Positions 5,877 to 13,016 of a DNA stretch of 14,795 nucleotides are shown one piece after another. Source of the DNA: an uncultured Collinsella sp. (GTDB lineage: Bacteria > Actinomycetota > Coriobacteriia > Coriobacteriales > Coriobacteriaceae); contig CAKUGX010000042.1 of the NCBI GenBank assembly GCA_934654765.1, forward strand, positions 1 through 14,795. The letters run 5' to 3'. The position numbers and the translations under genes are program-made. Every line of letters begins with the position of its first letter. Position 1 is the first letter of the stretch. Under the pieces are notes generated by a model. That model saw nothing but the letters and a program-made list of their open reading frames with translations. It did not search any database and was not told the DNA's origin.

Positions 5877-7649
5877 CTAGTCGAGGTTCTCGCGGAGCCA
5901 CTTGATGGCGCCAGCGGGGTCGCGAGTAAGGTCGATATATTCCTTACCGCGGGGAGCGAGCAGCTTAATGCCCAGACGATCGGTGTCGGCCTTCATGTCG
6001 TTGTAGTAGCTACGAACCTGCGGGGCAAGCACGATAACGTCGTACTGATCCATGATGGCGGTGTGCTGGCCATAGGCGCCTGCGGAGGAAGCGATGTTCT
6101 CTCCGGTCTGCGCGGCACCTTCCTTGATGGCGTTGGCGAGCATGGCAGAGGTGCCGGCGCCGGCGCACAGGACGAGGACCTTCAGGCCATCGACGTCCTT
6201 CTTGGCGGATGCGTCGGCGGCGGGCTCGGGCTGATCGGCGACAGTCTTGCTGTCGGCGGCAGTCGGCTCGACGGAAGCGGTAGTCTGCTCGACAGCGGGT
6301 GCAGGGGCGTTGGCGGCGATGGCAGCGGCGCCATTGGACTCGAGACCCAGCTCGGCGGCGCGCTCTGCCTCCTGGTCGCAGAGCAGCTTATCGTATGCCT
6401 TCAAGAACGGCAGGTAGATGATGGCGTCCAGCAAGATGATAATCGCGACAAATACCAGGGCGATAAGCTGGAAGTTCGTGGTGATGAAAATGCCGATGGG
6501 GGCGGGGGTGGCCCAAGGCACCACGAAGGAGAAGCCGTTCATGCCCACGTTATCGATAAAGAACTTGGCAACACTCACGTTGACGCAACCGGCGGCAACA
6601 AAGGGGATGAGCATGTAGGGGTTAAGGATCATCGGAGCGCCAAAGAGCAGCGGTTCGTTGACGGCGAAGGCAACAGGAACAATCGAGGCCTTGCCGACGG
6701 CTTTGAGCTGCTTGGACTTCATAAAGAGAATCAGCAGAAGCGGCACGATGAACGTGGCGCCGGTGCCGCCGAACTCGCCCACGAGCGACATGTTAAAGGT
6801 GAGGGAGTGGGCGGGGTGACCACCGGCCAGCAGAACCTGCAGGTTCTCGGCCTGGTTGGCAAGACGGATGGGGTCGATGCCCGGCTGGACGATCGAGGGG
6901 CCGTGGACGCCGATGAACCAGAAGAACGCGGTGGCTGCCTGGATAAGGATAAGGCCAGGATAGGTTTCTGCAGCGGTAAAGAGCGGGGAGAGCAGTTTGA
7001 TAAGCAGCTCGGAGAACGGAACGCCCATGAGGTTGCGCACGACGACATCGATGATGCCGCAGATGATGACGGCGCCGCCAAAGGGGATGATGTCGCGGAA
7101 GTTCTGAGCGATGGCGCCCGGGACCTCCTTGGGCAGCTTAATGGTCAGATCGCGCGAGACGCAGAACTTATAGACCCACACGGTAATGAACGCGGCGATA
7201 TAGGCCGAGAACAGACCGCGCGTACCCATGCTGGTGCAGTCGAAGACCGAAAGCTCGGAGCCGTTGAACTTGGTGGTGAACTGCGTGACTGCGAGCAAAA
7301 GCATGCTGCACTGGGCGGCCACCATGGTGGAGCCGTCGTTGAGCACCTTGCCGGCGGGCATGCGACGGTTCATGGAAGCCGTAAAGTTCTTGGCAGTGGT
7401 GCCGGCAACCATGATGCCCATGACGCCCATGGTGAAGTTGTACAGCTTGTTGCACCAGTCGATGAGCGGCTGGGGCAGCGTGATGCCAACTACGCCAGGA
7501 AGGGTGGCAATCAGCAGGAAGATCGAAGAGGTGAGGACGATGGGCATGCACCCAAGGAATCCGTCCTTAATGGCCTGGAGGTAGATGTTCCTCGAGATCT
7601 TCTCAAAGAACGGTTGATGCTTTTCGAGCATCTTTACGATGGCGTCCAT
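5877..7649 (-). CDS. lacE: Lactose-family PTS EIICB transporter, module A
   Basis: This 590-residue membrane protein imports and phosphorylates a disaccharide. The EIIC domain (about residues 25-420) is hydrophobic with multiple membrane segments. It carries FIGVHGPSIVQPG (H249, G250) and AVNEPLLFGAPMILNP (from 329), both signatures of lactose/cellobiose EIIC. An Ala/Pro-rich linker (about 440-485) leads to EIIB, whose phospho-cysteine is C495 (VLVLCAGAGTSAM). There is no IIA domain; LacF at 14236 is the likely donor. An upstream in-frame codon would give nine more residues. I chose the ATG at 7649 because AAAGGAG lies just upstream and the length and N-terminus (KMLEKHQPFFEKISRNIYL) then match the module B paralogue. 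It is the first gene of the lacE-lacG operon, controlled by operators at 7751-7795. Confidence 0.9.
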   Translation of the reverse strand: MDAIVKMLEKHQPFFEKISRNIYLQAIKDGFLGCMPIVLTSSIFLLIATLPGVVGITLPQPLIDWCNKLYNFTMGVMGIMVAGTTAKNFTASMNRRMPAGKVLNDGSTMVAAQCSMLLLAVTQFTTKFNGSELSVFDCTSMGTRGLFSAYIAAFITVWVYKFCVSRDLTIKLPKEVPGAIAQNFRDIIPFGGAVIICGIIDVVVRNLMGVPFSELLIKLLSPLFTAAETYPGLILIQAATAFFWFIGVHGPSIVQPGIDPIRLANQAENLQVLLAGGHPAHSLTFNMSLVGEFGGTGATFIVPLLLILFMKSKQLKAVGKASIVPVAFAVNEPLLFGAPMILNPYMLIPFVAAGCVNVSVAKFFIDNVGMNGFSFVVPWATPAPIGIFITTNFQLIALVFVAIIILLDAIIYLPFLKAYDKLLCDQEAERAAELGLESNGAAAIAANAPAPAVEQTTASVEPTAADSKTVADQPEPAADASAKKDVDGLKVLVLCAGAGTSAMLANAIKEGAAQTGENIASSAGAYGQHTAIMDQYDVIVLAPQVRSYYNDMKADTDRLGIKLLAPRGKEYIDLTRDPAGAIKWLRENLD

Positions 7650-7750
7650 AGAGCTCCTTTGCTGCTCGATGCGCAATGCATGTGGATGGAACTGGTCGTC
7701 GATGGATGGTTAGGACTGCCCGGAAACCTTCCTGCTTAAGGAAGGCATTG

Positions 7751-7795
7751 CGAAATGACAACGTTGTCATTTCGTTAATGACAACGTAAGACATT
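7751..7795. promoter_or_regulatory. LacI-family operators for module A
   Basis: Bases 7751-7774 are a perfect 24-bp palindrome (core AAATGACAACGTTGTCATTT) centred on CpG, as expected for LacI-family repressors. A second copy of the half-site AATGACAACG follows at 7777-7786, with a degenerate partner ending near 7795; the two centres are 23 bp apart. An AT-rich -10-like AATAAT for lacE lies beside them on the minus strand (7798-7793). The lacE leader between operator and start has a small CCTTCC/GGAAGG hairpin (7727-7745). Confidence 0.8.
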
Positions 7796-7822
7796 ATTGA
7801 AAGCGTAACAAGGATTTACAGG

Positions 7823-7851
7823 TGAACGGTCGATATTGTCCGATAAACGGC
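7823..7851 (+). promoter_or_regulatory. TGAACGGT direct-repeat element, copy 1
   Basis: TGAACGGT (7823-7830) and TAAACGGC (7844-7851) are in direct orientation 21 bp apart, with CGATATTGTCCGA between. The element ends five bases before the putative -35 of the lacI gene, an activator-like position. Related elements lie at 12898-12926 and, inverted, at 14082-14110. Confidence 0.5.
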
Positions 7852-7855
7852 TGAT

Positions 7856-7882
7856 TTGTCAGTCGGGCAGGTAGTGTATGCT
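7856..7882 (+). promoter_or_regulatory. Putative promoter of the module A lacI-family gene
   Basis: TTGTCA (7856-7861) and TATGCT (7877-7882) are separated by only 15 bases, which is short. An activator may compensate. The leader would be about 35 bases. Confidence 0.4.
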
Positions 7883-7924
7883 AGAACGCAAAAAACAAGC
7901 GATGCAAAACCGACTGGAGAAGTA

Positions 7925-8935
7925 GTGGCAACGATGGACAAGAAAAATGTCTCAATGAACGATGTGGCAGTTGCCGCGGGCGTTTCTCTCAAGACGGTGT
8001 CGCGCGTGATCAACGAGCCTGATAGCGTGCGTGAGTCGACGCGCGATAGGGTCCATGCGGCCATGGAGGAGCTTGGGTTCCGGGCGAACTTTGCCGCGCG
8101 TTCACTCAAGTTGGGCCGTTACGGGTGCATCGGCGTGGTGATGTTCCACTTGTCGGGCGGCGCCGTGGACATGATCGACGGTATCGCCGATGCCGCCGAA
8201 GAGCGAGGCTTTGCGCTCACGATGATCAAAAAGCGGGCGGGGGAGAAGATGACCCTTGCCGAAGCGGCGCGTAGGATGTCGCAACTTCCCGTCGACGGCA
8301 TGATTTTCAACCTGCGCCAGATGGTCGACGATTTCGATACGTTTGAGGCGCCGAAGGACCTCAAGACGGTGATTATCACGCCGATGGAGCATCCTACCTG
8401 CTCTACCGTTAGCGACGATCAAGAGGATGGTGCGCGCATGGCGTGCGAGTACTTCTTAAATCGCGGGCACAAGAACGTGTACTTCGTCTCTGGTAAGAAA
8501 GAGTCGCTGTCGAGCCAGTGTCGTATGAAAGGTTGGCGTGCGGCACTCGAGGCGCGTGGCATTGAGCCGCCCGAGCCTCTGCAAGGCGATTGGAATGCGG
8601 ATAGTGGCTATGCCGCGGGCCTTGTGCTTGCCGATAAGCCCGATTGCACGGCGGTCCTCGCTGCTAACGACTGCATGGCAAATGGCGTGATGATGGCTCT
8701 ACGTGACAAAGGGCTCAGTGTGCCCGACGACGTGTCCGTGATCGGCTTCGACGACGAGCTCTATAAGACGATCCCCAATTCGATTTTGACGTCGGTGAAG
8801 TTCCGCCACCGTGAGTTGGGCATCCGTGCGCTTAACGAGGTCGTCGCAGGCCTGGAAGCCCCGAGCTCCAGAAGCCGTACGCTCGTCTCGGGCGTGTTGG
8901 TCGAGCGCTCCAGCGTAAAGGACCTGCGGGCGTAG
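7925..8935 (+). CDS. LacI-family transcriptional repressor, module A
   Basis: This 336-residue regulator has an N-terminal LacI helix-turn-helix (VSMNDVAVAAGVSLKTVSRV). The operator-reading residues are L22, K23 and T24. The hinge helix (ARSLKLG) carries the leucine that inserts into the central CpG of LacI-type operators. The rest is a periplasmic-binding-protein-like sensor (VDGMIFN, STVSDDQ, VSVIGFDDE). I chose the GTG at 7925 because GGAG (7916-7919) is five bases upstream. The ATG at 7934 is too far from it, and the longer frame back to 7856 overlaps the promoter. It is divergent from lacE-lacG and beside the 24-bp palindrome, so it presumably represses that operon until an inducer sugar or sugar phosphate binds. 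Palindromic array 2 lies beyond its stop. Confidence 0.9.
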   Translation: MATMDKKNVSMNDVAVAAGVSLKTVSRVINEPDSVRESTRDRVHAAMEELGFRANFAARSLKLGRYGCIGVVMFHLSGGAVDMIDGIADAAEERGFALTMIKKRAGEKMTLAEAARRMSQLPVDGMIFNLRQMVDDFDTFEAPKDLKTVIITPMEHPTCSTVSDDQEDGARMACEYFLNRGHKNVYFVSGKKESLSSQCRMKGWRAALEARGIEPPEPLQGDWNADSGYAAGLVLADKPDCTAVLAANDCMANGVMMALRDKGLSVPDDVSVIGFDDELYKTIPNSILTSVKFRHRELGIRALNEVVAGLEAPSSRSRTLVSGVLVERSSVKDLRA

Positions 8936-8953
8936 ACGTGCTCGGCTCATTCA

Positions 8954-9250
8954 TCTCGATCTGTAACAGGTAGGGCCGAAAATCTCGGCTAGATGTTACG
9001 GATTTAGATCTTTCGGCACGGGCGATCCCGTTTGTCTCGATCTGTAACGGTTAGGTTCAAGAAACTCGGCTTAGTGTTACAGATTTAGATCTTACGGGGC
9101 GGCCCATTCGTTTGTCTCAATCTGTAACAGTTAGACGACTAAAAGCTGGCTGGGTGTTACAGATTGAGATTTTGATGGAACGGTCCTCGGGTTTGTCTCG
9201 TTCTGTAACAGTTGGGAGCGAAAATCCCTGCTAGATGTTACAGATTGAGA
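8954..9250. repeat. 55-bp palindromic repeat array 2 (four units)
   Basis: Units lie at 8954-9008, 9035-9089, 9115-9169 and 9196-9250. All are exactly 55 bp with 15-bp arms (consensus TCTCRATCTGTAACA and its complement) around 25-bp cores. The core consensus is near GTTAGGNCCGAAAA followed by CTCGGCTAGA, itself partly palindromic. Start-to-start spacing is 81, 80 and 81 bp. The 25-26-bp linkers end in TTTG in the last two cases and across the array. The last unit extends symmetrically into GACAAACG. The array fills most of the gap between the convergent lacI and lacG genes (8936-9378). Confidence 0.93.
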
Positions 9251-9275
9251 CAAACGCCCCACCTCCCACCCGCTC

Positions 9276-9324
9276 AAACAAAAACCCGGGGGCGGCACGT
9301 CATGCAGCGTGCCGCCCCCGGGTT
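9276..9324 (-). terminator. Rho-independent terminator of the lacG (module B) operon
   Basis: A perfect 17-bp GC-rich stem (9283-9299 with 9308-9324; inner part GGGGGCGGCACG) has an 8-base loop. On the minus strand it leads into TTTTTGTTTG. It lies about 55 bases after the lacG stop; the bases between show nothing else. Confidence 0.93.
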
Positions 9325-9378
9325 GAGAAATGGGGGGCAGGTTATGTGAGCGGGTCAGACCCCGCCAGTAGCCAGCCG

Positions 9379-10818
9379 CTAGTCCAGACGACGGGTCTCG
9401 GCCACGTGCTTGTACCAGTAGGCGCTTGCCTTGGGAGTGCGCTTCTGGGTCTCAAAGTCCACGTAGAAGAAGCCGTAACGCTTGTTGTAGCCGTTGGTCC
9501 AGGAGAACTGGTCCTGCAGGCTCCACAGGAAGTAGCCGCCCACGTTGACGCCGACCTCCATGGCCTTGAGCAGCCAGCGCAGGTGCTGCTCGATGTAGTC
9601 GATGCGCGGCTGGTCGTCCACAAAGCCGTCCTTGTAGGGGTCCTTGTAACCCATGCCGTTTTCGGTGATGAAGATCTGCTTGTAGTTGGGGTAGCGCTGC
9701 TTAATGTAGACGAGCAGATCGAACAGGCCCTCGGGGTAGATGATCCAGTCCCAGTCGGTGGTGGGGATGCCGGGCTTGTTCACGTGCTCGCCAATGCCCT
9801 TGACGCGCCAGCGGCCGGTGCCCTTCTCGCCCGTACCGTTGTGGTGCAGGTCGTTCTCGCCATCGTAGGCCTTGAGGAAACGGCACTGGTAGTTGTTAAC
9901 GCCCAGGTAGTCGTTGTAGAGCGCGGCTTCGCGCATGATCTCGAGGTCCTCGTCCAGGATCTCGATGGTGCCGCCCGAGACGGCAGCCAGGCGGTTGGCG
10001 CACTCGAGCGTGTCGGGCGCGTAGTCGCCGCGGAAGGTGGCGTCGAGCAGGAACTGGTTCTGCAGCACGTGCTCGTTGTTGGCGGCCTTGATGTCGGCAG
10101 GGTCGTTCTCGTTGAGCGGGTACTTAAACTCCAACGACTGGATGACGCCGATCTTGCCCTTAAAGCCACCGTTGTGGAAGGCGAGCACTGCCTTGGCGTG
10201 GGCGAGCATCATGTTGTGCTCGCACTGGAAGGCCTCGGCAAGATGCGCCTTGACGCCGCCGGGGAAGGTGCCCTCGATGTAGGTGTTGGAGGCGTCGGCC
10301 CAGATCTCGTTAAAGGTGAACCAGTAGGTCACCTGGTCGGCGTACTCCTTAAAGCAAAAGGTGGCAAAGTCCACAAAGGCGTCGATGGTCTCGCGGTTGA
10401 GGAAGTCGCCCTTCTCAAAGAGGGGGAGCGGCGTATCGAAGTGGTGCAGCGTGACGAACGGCTCGACGTGATGCTTGTGGCACTCGGCGAAGAGGTCGTG
10501 GTAGAACTGCACGCCCTCGGGGTTGATCTCGCCGGTGCCGTTGGGGAAGATACGGCTCCAGGCGATGGAGAGACGGATGCCGTTGATGCCGAACTCCTCG
10601 CACAGCTCCAGATCGACGGGATACTGGTTGTAGAAGTCAGAAGCGGGATCGGGGGAGAAGCGGCCCTGGGCCTCCAGGAAGTCGTCCCAGGCAACCTTAC
10701 CCTTACCGTGGGTGCGGGTCTCGCCTTCTACCTGGTAGGCAGCGGTGGCGCCGCCAAAGACAAAGTCCTCGGGAAACTGCGCAGGCGGGTTGGTGACGCT
10801 AGCGGGGGAAACGGACAT
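9379..10818 (-). CDS. lacG: GH1 6-phospho-beta-galactosidase (LacG type), module B
   Basis: This 479-residue paralogue of the module A enzyme has acid/base E171 (FTFNEI), nucleophile E386 (ITENG) and phosphate loop FSWTNGYNKRYG (S439, W440, K446, Y448). It should likewise cleave 6-phospho-beta-galactosides. It keeps the HHFDTP segment (H125, H126) of classical LacG, where the module A enzyme has DHFDTP. The aglycone-side segment differs (FTFNEIWADASNTYIEG here, FTFNEIPATAEGSFIVG there), so leaving-group preference may differ. The N-terminus is about six residues longer (MSVSPASVTNPPAQF). The Shine-Dalgarno is weak (GGA six bases upstream), so an internal start cannot be ruled out. It follows lacE after 66 bases that contain a full terminator-like hairpin. 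Confidence 0.9.
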   Translation of the reverse strand: MSVSPASVTNPPAQFPEDFVFGGATAAYQVEGETRTHGKGKVAWDDFLEAQGRFSPDPASDFYNQYPVDLELCEEFGINGIRLSIAWSRIFPNGTGEINPEGVQFYHDLFAECHKHHVEPFVTLHHFDTPLPLFEKGDFLNRETIDAFVDFATFCFKEYADQVTYWFTFNEIWADASNTYIEGTFPGGVKAHLAEAFQCEHNMMLAHAKAVLAFHNGGFKGKIGVIQSLEFKYPLNENDPADIKAANNEHVLQNQFLLDATFRGDYAPDTLECANRLAAVSGGTIEILDEDLEIMREAALYNDYLGVNNYQCRFLKAYDGENDLHHNGTGEKGTGRWRVKGIGEHVNKPGIPTTDWDWIIYPEGLFDLLVYIKQRYPNYKQIFITENGMGYKDPYKDGFVDDQPRIDYIEQHLRWLLKAMEVGVNVGGYFLWSLQDQFSWTNGYNKRYGFFYVDFETQKRTPKASAYWYKHVAETRRLD

Positions 10819-10837
10819 GATGATCCAATCGTCTAGT

Positions 10838-10875
10838 AAAAAGGCCAGCCGGTCTGATTTGCTCGGCTGGCCTTT
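10838..10875 (-). terminator. Intercistronic terminator/attenuator between lacE and lacG (module B)
   Basis: On the minus strand the 12-bp perfect stem AAAGGCCAGCCG/CGGCTGGCCTTT (10875-10864 with 10851-10840, 12-base loop) runs into TTTTT (10842-10838). It has full intrinsic-terminator form but lies between lacE and lacG of one apparent operon. Only about 20 bases remain before the lacG ATG, with no convincing new promoter. Partial readthrough giving lower lacG expression is the simplest reading. Confidence 0.8.
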
Positions 10876-10884
10876 ACGCGTTAC

Positions 10885-12660
10885 TTACTTCGAAAGCTGC
10901 TCACTCACGAAGGCGAGAGACTTGTCGCCGTTCTGGGAGAGCTCGATGTACTGCTTACCGCGGCAGGCGACGCACTTGTTGCCCACGCGCTCGCAGTCCT
11001 TCTGCAGGTCTGCCAGGTAGCTCGCGGCCTGCGGGGCCAGGACGACCAGGTCAAAGTCGGGGAGCATGTCCACGTGGTTGCCATAGGCGTCGGCAGCGGT
11101 CTCCAGGTCGATACCGCGCTCCTTGGCGGCCTTGGCCAGCGCGTTGGCGAGCAGGCCCGAGGTGCCGCCACCCTGGCAGAGCACGAGCACGCGCTTGCCG
11201 TTGAGGTCGCTGGCGGCCGTGGCCTCGGCAGCGGGGGCTGCAGCGGCGGGGGAGGCGTCGGCCTTTACGGCCTCGGCAGCGGCGCCGTCGGCAACACTCT
11301 TGGCATCGGCCTTGCCCTGGAAGGCGTCGTTGAGCTTGGCAGCCTTCTCGGCGTTCTTGGCGGCGAGCTCCTCCTGGGAGATCTCGGCCTCCTCGGCGCA
11401 CTTCTGAGCGTCATAGGCACGGAAGAACGGATAGTACAGAAGGAAGTCGACGACCAGGATGACGGCGAGCATCACAAAAGCGAGCGGCTGGAAGCCCAGG
11501 CCCATGATGGTGCCGATGGGGCCGGGGACGGTCCAGGGCAGGGTGTACATAAAGCCGTTCATGCCCAGGAAGTCGATAAAGACCTTGAGGATCCAGACGT
11601 TGGCGATCGGGGCAAAGACAAACGGGACAAAGAAGACGGGGTTGAGCACGATGGGCGCGGCGAACAGCAGCGGCTCGTTGACGGCGAAGCAGACCGGGAC
11701 GATGGAGGCCTTACCGACCGCACGCATCTCCTGGGACTTAGCCAGGAAGCAGAACATGAAGACGAGGACGAGCGTGGCGCCGGTGCCGCCCATACAGACG
11801 ACGAAGTACTGGGCGCCCTGCGTCAGGACGGCAGAAGCGTGCTGACCGGCCTGGTAAGCAGCCAGGTTGTCGGTCATGTTGGCAACGAGGGCGGCGGCGA
11901 TGGCAGGCTCGACGATCGAGGGGCCGTGGACGCCGACGAACCAGAAGAGGCTCATAGCGCCGTAGATCACAGCGAGGCCGATGTAGCCGTCGGCAGCGGT
12001 GAACAGGGGCTGGAACACCTGGATGACGCCCTGGGCAAAGCAGAAGCCAAAGGCAGAGCGGAAGACGATGTCAAAGACCCAAAAGACGGTGATGCAGACG
12101 GAGAAGGGGATGATGTCCTTAAAGGTCTGCGAGATGTTAGGCGGAACCTGCTCGGGCATCTTGACGGTGATGTTGCGCTTAATGAAGAACTTGTAGATGA
12201 TGCCGGTCACAAACGCAGCGATGAAGGCGGTCAACAGGCCCTTGGAACCAAGGTAGGTGGTGTTGAAGCCGCTGGCGGCGTCCGTGGAGATCGTGTCGCT
12301 CGAGAGCAGCAGGAAGCCGATGATGGCCGCGCACATGCAGGAAATAAAGTTGATCTGGTTGTTCTTGGGCAGGTCACGGTTCTGAGCGTCGGCGAAGTGC
12401 TTGGCCGTGGTGGCGGCGCAGGCGATGGCCAGGATGCCCATGGAGTAGTTGTAGCACTTCCACAGAGCGTTGTTGATGTCATCGGGCCAGTAGAAACCCC
12501 AGATGTTGGGGACCGAGGCCACCAGGCAGAAGATGGACGAGAAGATGATGATGGGGATGACGGAGATAAAGCCGTCGCGGATCGCCTTGAGGTACTTGTT
12601 GCGGGCGATCGCGTTGAAAAGGGGCTGGCCCTTTTCGATGGTGGCGATGAGTTGCTCCAT
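10885..12660 (-). CDS. lacE: Lactose-family PTS EIICB transporter, module B
   Basis: This 591-residue membrane transporter is paralogous to the module A protein along its whole length. EIIC signatures are FVGVHGPSIVEPA (H245, G246) and AVNEPLLFAAPIVLNP (NEP at 328-330). An Ala-rich linker (about 425-485) precedes EIIB with phospho-cysteine C495 (VLVLCQGGGTSG), the same position as in the paralogue. There is no IIA domain. AGGAG lies six bases before the ATG, and the N-terminus (EKGQPLFNAIARNKYLKAIRDGF) aligns with the chosen start of its paralogue. It is first in the lacE-lacG operon, reading away from its own LacI regulator. The promoter and operators lie at 12693-12741. The imported sugar is probably a beta-galactoside; preference relative to module A is unknown. 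Confidence 0.9.
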   Translation of the reverse strand: MEQLIATIEKGQPLFNAIARNKYLKAIRDGFISVIPIIIFSSIFCLVASVPNIWGFYWPDDINNALWKCYNYSMGILAIACAATTAKHFADAQNRDLPKNNQINFISCMCAAIIGFLLLSSDTISTDAASGFNTTYLGSKGLLTAFIAAFVTGIIYKFFIKRNITVKMPEQVPPNISQTFKDIIPFSVCITVFWVFDIVFRSAFGFCFAQGVIQVFQPLFTAADGYIGLAVIYGAMSLFWFVGVHGPSIVEPAIAAALVANMTDNLAAYQAGQHASAVLTQGAQYFVVCMGGTGATLVLVFMFCFLAKSQEMRAVGKASIVPVCFAVNEPLLFAAPIVLNPVFFVPFVFAPIANVWILKVFIDFLGMNGFMYTLPWTVPGPIGTIMGLGFQPLAFVMLAVILVVDFLLYYPFFRAYDAQKCAEEAEISQEELAAKNAEKAAKLNDAFQGKADAKSVADGAAAEAVKADASPAAAAPAAEATAASDLNGKRVLVLCQGGGTSGLLANALAKAAKERGIDLETAADAYGNHVDMLPDFDLVVLAPQAASYLADLQKDCERVGNKCVACRGKQYIELSQNGDKSLAFVSEQLSK

Positions 12661-12692
12661 GCAAAGCTCCTAAGAGTCGGTGGGTTAGCAAC

Positions 12693-12741
12693 GATGGTAA
12701 CGTTTGGACCTTGTTTGCCAAAATGTTGACGTTGCCATTTT
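12693..12741. promoter_or_regulatory. LacI-family operators overlapping the lacE (module B) promoter
   Basis: Two CpG-centred imperfect palindromes are present. One is ATGGTAACGTTTGGA (12694-12708). The other runs from AAAATGTTGAC into GTTGCCATTTT (12720-12741, centre 12730/12731). The shared half-site is ATGGYAACG, which differs from the TGACAACG half-site of module A. The first covers the putative -10 and the second reaches the -35 of lacE. Confidence 0.65.
12694..12721 (-). promoter_or_regulatory. Putative promoter of lacE-lacG, module B
   Basis: On the minus strand TTGGCA (12721-12716), a 16-base spacer and TACCAT (12699-12694). The leader would be about 25-30 bases to the ATG at 12660. 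Operators overlap both hexamers. Confidence 0.45.
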
Positions 12742-12841
12742 GTGACACAAAAAAAGACGCGAACCGGTGGCCCCTGTGCCTGTGGACCGTCGATTCCTTG
12801 CGCGTAAACGTTTGAGCCGCCCGGTGGCTCTGTGTTTGCAC

Positions 12842-12860
12842 AATGGCAACGTTAACATTT
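12842..12860. promoter_or_regulatory. Distal LacI-family operator, module B
   Basis: AATGGCAACGTTAACATT is a CpG-centred near-palindrome (centre 12850/12851) carrying the ATGGCAACG half-site. It lies 120 bp from the promoter-proximal operator, suitable for DNA looping. A further palindromic core AAACGTTT sits at 12806-12813. The rest of the 12661-13016 intergenic region holds only an imperfect CCGGTGGC direct repeat and the elements listed next. Confidence 0.6.
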
Positions 12861-12897
12861 GGGCGACAAAAGCCGTTCGGGGACGCCGGATTGTCGG

Positions 12898-12926
12898 TGA
12901 ACGGTAGGTTTTGGGTGGTGAGCGTA
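12898..12926 (+). promoter_or_regulatory. TGAACGGT direct-repeat element, copy 2 (degenerate)
   Basis: TGAACGGT (12898-12905) and TGAGCGTA (12919-12926) are again 21 bp apart in the same orientation. The second half overlaps the place where a -35 would lie for the TATACT at 12946, which lacks a good -35 of its own. Confidence 0.4.
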
Positions 12927-12945
12927 TGGCGGGGGAGGCGTTGGA

Positions 12946-12951
12946 TATACT
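12946..12951 (+). promoter_or_regulatory. Putative -10 of the module B lacI-family gene
   Basis: TATACT has no recognisable -35 17 bases upstream; the TGAACGGT repeat occupies that position, suggesting activator dependence. The leader is about 60 bases. Confidence 0.45.
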
Positions 12952-13016
12952 TGGAGGCGTTCATTTTGTCTGTTGGGATGCCCGCGATGGCATCGTTGAC
13001 ATAGAAAGATCGACCT

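Noticed and set aside
4845..7739. A 964-codon open frame antisense to lacG and lacE of module A
   Set aside because: It mirrors strongly coding minus-strand genes with complete catalytic motifs. Its composition (runs of G, V, A, H, D) is the usual reverse-frame product of GC-rich codon bias, and it has no recognisable domain.
8954..9250. CRISPR array
   Set aside because: Repeats alternate in orientation, the segments between arms are themselves similar rather than unique, and no cas genes are present.
8954..9250. Integron attC sites
   Set aside because: The size and imperfect hairpin are suggestive, but the arms lack the GTTRRRY core and its partner, and no cassette-like ORFs or integrase are present.
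9235..12729. Long plus-strand frames (533 and 551 codons) opposite lacG and lacE of module B
   Set aside because: Same cause as the module A shadow; the minus-strand genes have intact motifs, starts and terminators.
12764..12834. Imperfect CCGGTGGC direct repeat in the module B intergenic region
   Set aside because: Two copies 57 bp apart with an indel and no counterpart in module A; may be chance in GC-rich DNA.
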